A DNA stretch of 11,681 nt from Mageeibacillus sp. UBA5734 (GTDB lineage Bacteria; Bacillota; Clostridia; Saccharofermentanales; UBA5734), in contig DIGA01000010.1 of the NCBI GenBank assembly GCA_002419365.1, positions 1 through 11,681 on the forward strand, written 5' to 3'. Below, one piece after another: positions 9,684 through 11,681 of this stretch. The position numbers were made by a program, and so were the translations under genes. The notes beneath the pieces are model-generated. The model worked only from the letters and a program-made list of their open reading frames with translations. It was not told the DNA's origin and searched no databases. Numbering within the stretch: the first letter of the stretch is position 1; every line of letters begins with the position of its first letter.

Positions 9684-9688
9684 AGGAG
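9684..9688 (+). promoter_or_regulatory. Ribosome binding site deciding the DUF975 start
   Basis: AGGAG with 8 nt to ATG 9697. The frame stays open upstream to a GTG at 9607, but that codon has no ribosome site and would sit at the expected transcription start of the TATAAT at 9596-9601. The 379-residue form is therefore preferred. Confidence 0.8.
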
Positions 9689-9696
9689 AAAAACGT

Positions 9697-10836
9697 ATGT
9701 GGACTCGCTCAGAACTCAAAACCAATGCCAAGAAAAGCCTGACTGGCAGCTACTGGATGGCCTTGCTGGTCACCGTGATCGCCGGGATTCTGGCCGGCAA
9801 TTCCAGCCTGTTTTCCTATCGTCTCAATGACCGGGACTTCGACCGCATGGCGGGCATGAACTGGGCCTGGGCGGACTGGGCCAATGTCCTGGACAGCGTC
9901 TGGGTCCGCCTGATCATCGCTGCCGTCAGTCTGGCTGCCCTGATTGGCATTTTGTTCCGGATCTTTTTCTCGACCGTGATCGAGGCCGGTGAGGCCCGCT
10001 GGTTTTCCCGCAATCGCGAATCCAAGCCAACGCCGTCACTGGGCCAGCTGTTCAGCCTGTTCCGGGCAGACACCTGGCTGCCTACGGTGGGTGGTATGTT
10101 CTGGATGTATCTCTGGCTTTGGATCTGGTCGTTGCTGCCACTGCTGGCATTGATCGGTGCCGGCGTTGTCCTCGGCATTTACCTCGGATTGTTTAATCCG
10201 CTGCAATTGCCAGCCGGCTGGAATTTTGGCCAGCACTGGTACCGGCAATGGAATTGGCAGGACCGTCCGGGCCAGTTCCAGGACTGGGACAAGCAATTCG
10301 GTGAATTTTTTGCGAACAACCAGACTCAGATTGCAATCATCGCGGCTGTAGCTGTCGGGACTTTGCTGCTGGCGACCTTGTTGTCGATCCCCTGGATCAA
10401 CCGCTCCTATGCCTACCGCCAGACCCGCTGGATCCTGGGTGACAATCCCCGCATCGGCTATCGCCGAGCCCTGCGTCTGTCACGCCAGATGATGAAAGGG
10501 CACAAATTCGACACCTTCGTGCTTGACCTTTCTTTCATTGGCTGGTACATTCTGGGATTGCTGGCTTTCGTTATCGGCATCATCTTTGTCGCCCCGTACT
10601 ACCGGGCTACCCAGGCCGAGCTCTACGCCGTCTTGCGCCGCAACGCTGTTAACCAGGGCTTGGCCACCATGGAGGACTTTGGTTTTCTGGCACTCAACCA
10701 GCCTGCATTCAGCACCTCCGGACAGCCAGAAACCGCCTCAGCTTTGTCACCTGAAGCATCCGGCCAGCCGGCTGGCGAGCTTTCCGACCTGACCGGAACG
10801 CAACCTGAAGAAAAACCTGAGAGTGAGGATACCTGA
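9697..10836 (+). CDS. DUF975-family integral membrane protein
   Basis: 379-residue membrane protein of unknown function. The start MWTRSELKTNAKKSLTG, followed at once by the hydrophobic YWMALLVTVIAGILAG, is the typical DUF975 opening; the closing segment APYYRATQAELYAVL is the other hallmark. Hydrophobic stretches lie near 19-34, 70-92, 118-157 (enough for two spans), 220-242 and 270-298, suggesting about six membrane segments. No cleavable signal peptide is evident. Two loops are unusually rich in tryptophan: W56/W58/W61/W69, and W185/W191/W195/W197/W207 in a Gln/Asp/Arg-rich stretch. The C-terminal 40 residues are polar, rich in Pro, Ser and Glu, and probably disordered. It is divergent from argJ and 4 nt upstream of an FAD-dependent dehydrogenase gene, so those two are probably co-transcribed, though no functional link is known to me. 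Confidence 0.85.
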   Translation: MWTRSELKTNAKKSLTGSYWMALLVTVIAGILAGNSSLFSYRLNDRDFDRMAGMNWAWADWANVLDSVWVRLIIAAVSLAALIGILFRIFFSTVIEAGEARWFSRNRESKPTPSLGQLFSLFRADTWLPTVGGMFWMYLWLWIWSLLPLLALIGAGVVLGIYLGLFNPLQLPAGWNFGQHWYRQWNWQDRPGQFQDWDKQFGEFFANNQTQIAIIAAVAVGTLLLATLLSIPWINRSYAYRQTRWILGDNPRIGYRRALRLSRQMMKGHKFDTFVLDLSFIGWYILGLLAFVIGIIFVAPYYRATQAELYAVLRRNAVNQGLATMEDFGFLALNQPAFSTSGQPETASALSPEASGQPAGELSDLTGTQPEEKPESEDT

Positions 10837-10840
10837 TCCC

Positions 10841-11681
10841 ATGAGTCAACATTTTGATGTCATCATCATCGGCGGCGGTCTGTCTGGCATCTTTGCCGGT
10901 TATGAACTGATCACAACCCGACCCGACCTGAAAGTGGCCTTGCTCGAGCAGGGTGAGTCCATCAACAGGCGAGACTGTCCGATCATCGACAAGAAAGTCG
11001 ACCATTGCATCAATTGCCGTTCCTGCGGGATCATGCGTGGATTTGGCGGCGCAGGTGCCTATTCCGATGGCAAATTCAACTTCACCACTCAGTTTGGCGG
11101 CTGGCTTAATGAGTATCGTCCGGATCGCGAAGTCATGGACCTGATCGAATATGTCGACCAGGTCAACCAGAAATTCGGCGCCACGACCGAGGTCTTTTCG
11201 ACCTCGACTCCGGCAGCCGAGCAGATCCGCCACCGGGCGATCAGCCATGACCTCCATCTGCTCGACGCTAGATGCAAGCACCTCGGTACCGAGCGCAACA
11301 AAGAGATCCTGGCGGCCTTATCCGAATACCTCACCCAGCACCTCGATTTGCGCTGCAACACCCGTGTCGTCAGTTTTGATCCCGATCCGGAAAAAGGCTA
11401 CCGCCTCGATACGAACCAGGGGGTCATGACAGCCAAGTATCTGGTCGCGGCTCCTGGCCGTTCCGGTGCCGAATGGTTCAGCGACCAGTGCCACCGGCTC
11501 AAGCTTCCCTTGCTCAACAACCAGGTTGACATTGGCGTGCGGGTCGAATTGCCGGCGATCGTTTTCAAGGAAATCACCGATGCCGTCTATGAGGCCAAGC
11601 TGCTCTACCATACCAAGCAGTACAAGGACGCCGTGCGCACCTTCTGCATGAATCCTTACGGCTATGTCGTCACGGAAAACA
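10841..11681 (+). CDS. FAD-dependent dehydrogenase, COG2509 type (3' truncated by window edge)
   Basis: 280 complete codons are present with no stop, so the gene continues beyond the window; family members are usually around 450-540 residues. The N-terminus FDVIIIGGGLSGIFAG is a Rossmann FAD-binding motif with glycines at 11, 12, 13 and 16. A cysteine cluster follows, C46 and C56/C59/C62 (CINCRSC), and then GFGGAGAYSDGKFN (67-80), a pattern I associate with the uncharacterised COG2509 FAD-dependent dehydrogenases. AAPGRSG near 204-210 is the second dinucleotide-binding element. The substrate is unknown; the cysteines could bind metal or an Fe-S cluster, or be redox-active. ATG 10841 follows the DUF975 stop by 4 nt; GAGG at 10825-10828 is 12 nt away, a rather long spacing. 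Confidence 0.85.
   Translation, partial: MSQHFDVIIIGGGLSGIFAGYELITTRPDLKVALLEQGESINRRDCPIIDKKVDHCINCRSCGIMRGFGGAGAYSDGKFNFTTQFGGWLNEYRPDREVMDLIEYVDQVNQKFGATTEVFSTSTPAAEQIRHRAISHDLHLLDARCKHLGTERNKEILAALSEYLTQHLDLRCNTRVVSFDPDPEKGYRLDTNQGVMTAKYLVAAPGRSGAEWFSDQCHRLKLPLLNNQVDIGVRVELPAIVFKEITDAVYEAKLLYHTKQYKDAVRTFCMNPYGYVVTEN

Noticed and set aside
9607..9696. GTG 9607 as start of the DUF975 protein, or a leader peptide
   Set aside because: No ribosome site before it, and the family N-terminus begins exactly at MWTRSELK (9697), which has AGGAG 8 nt upstream.

Overview
The window looks like chromosomal DNA from a GC-rich member of the Bacillota, probably a clostridial lineage. This rests on an IolI protein very close to the Bacillus type, a ClpE-like AAA+ unfoldase with an N-terminal C-x2-C-x22-C-x2-C finger, a DUF975 membrane protein, a COG2509-type FAD protein, and clear Shine-Dalgarno sites before most genes. 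This is inference from family content; there is no rRNA or other taxonomic marker. I see no IS element, tRNA, CRISPR array or phage gene.

Layout. (1) Positions 1-1180 hold the last codons of an unidentified gene, then iolI (2-keto-myo-inositol isomerase) on +, then a symmetric terminator and a second hairpin. (2) Positions 1181-3011 hold a divergent pair: a hydroxypyruvate-isomerase-like TIM-barrel gene on - and an AraC-family regulator on +. They share a 184-bp intergenic region with a 7-bp inverted repeat. This block looks poorer in GC than its neighbours. (3) From 2154 to 8308 the regulator, uvrA and a clpE-like gene run on + with a 7-nt gap and then an 8-nt overlap, so they look like one transcription unit joining a sugar-type regulator, nucleotide-excision repair and protein unfolding. 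(4) argJ (arginine biosynthesis) runs on - from 9520 to 8309, its stop codon directly abutting the stop of the clpE-like gene. (5) Divergent from argJ, a DUF975 membrane protein gene and a truncated FAD-dependent dehydrogenase gene run on + to the window edge with a 4-nt gap.

How they fit together. iolI and the Hyi-like gene are paralogous-fold sugar isomerases facing each other across a terminator, and the AraC protein is the natural candidate regulator of the Hyi-like gene. The most unusual arrangement is araC-uvrA-clpE. An imperfect LexA/DinR-like box (8 of 10 consensus arm positions) lies immediately before the araC start codon, which would make sense if uvrA is damage-induced through this promoter, but it is unproven. 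Otherwise these are mostly well-known families. I did not find convincing evidence for a wholly new system. The points worth checking are regulatory DNA, gene linkage and a few residue-level deviations.
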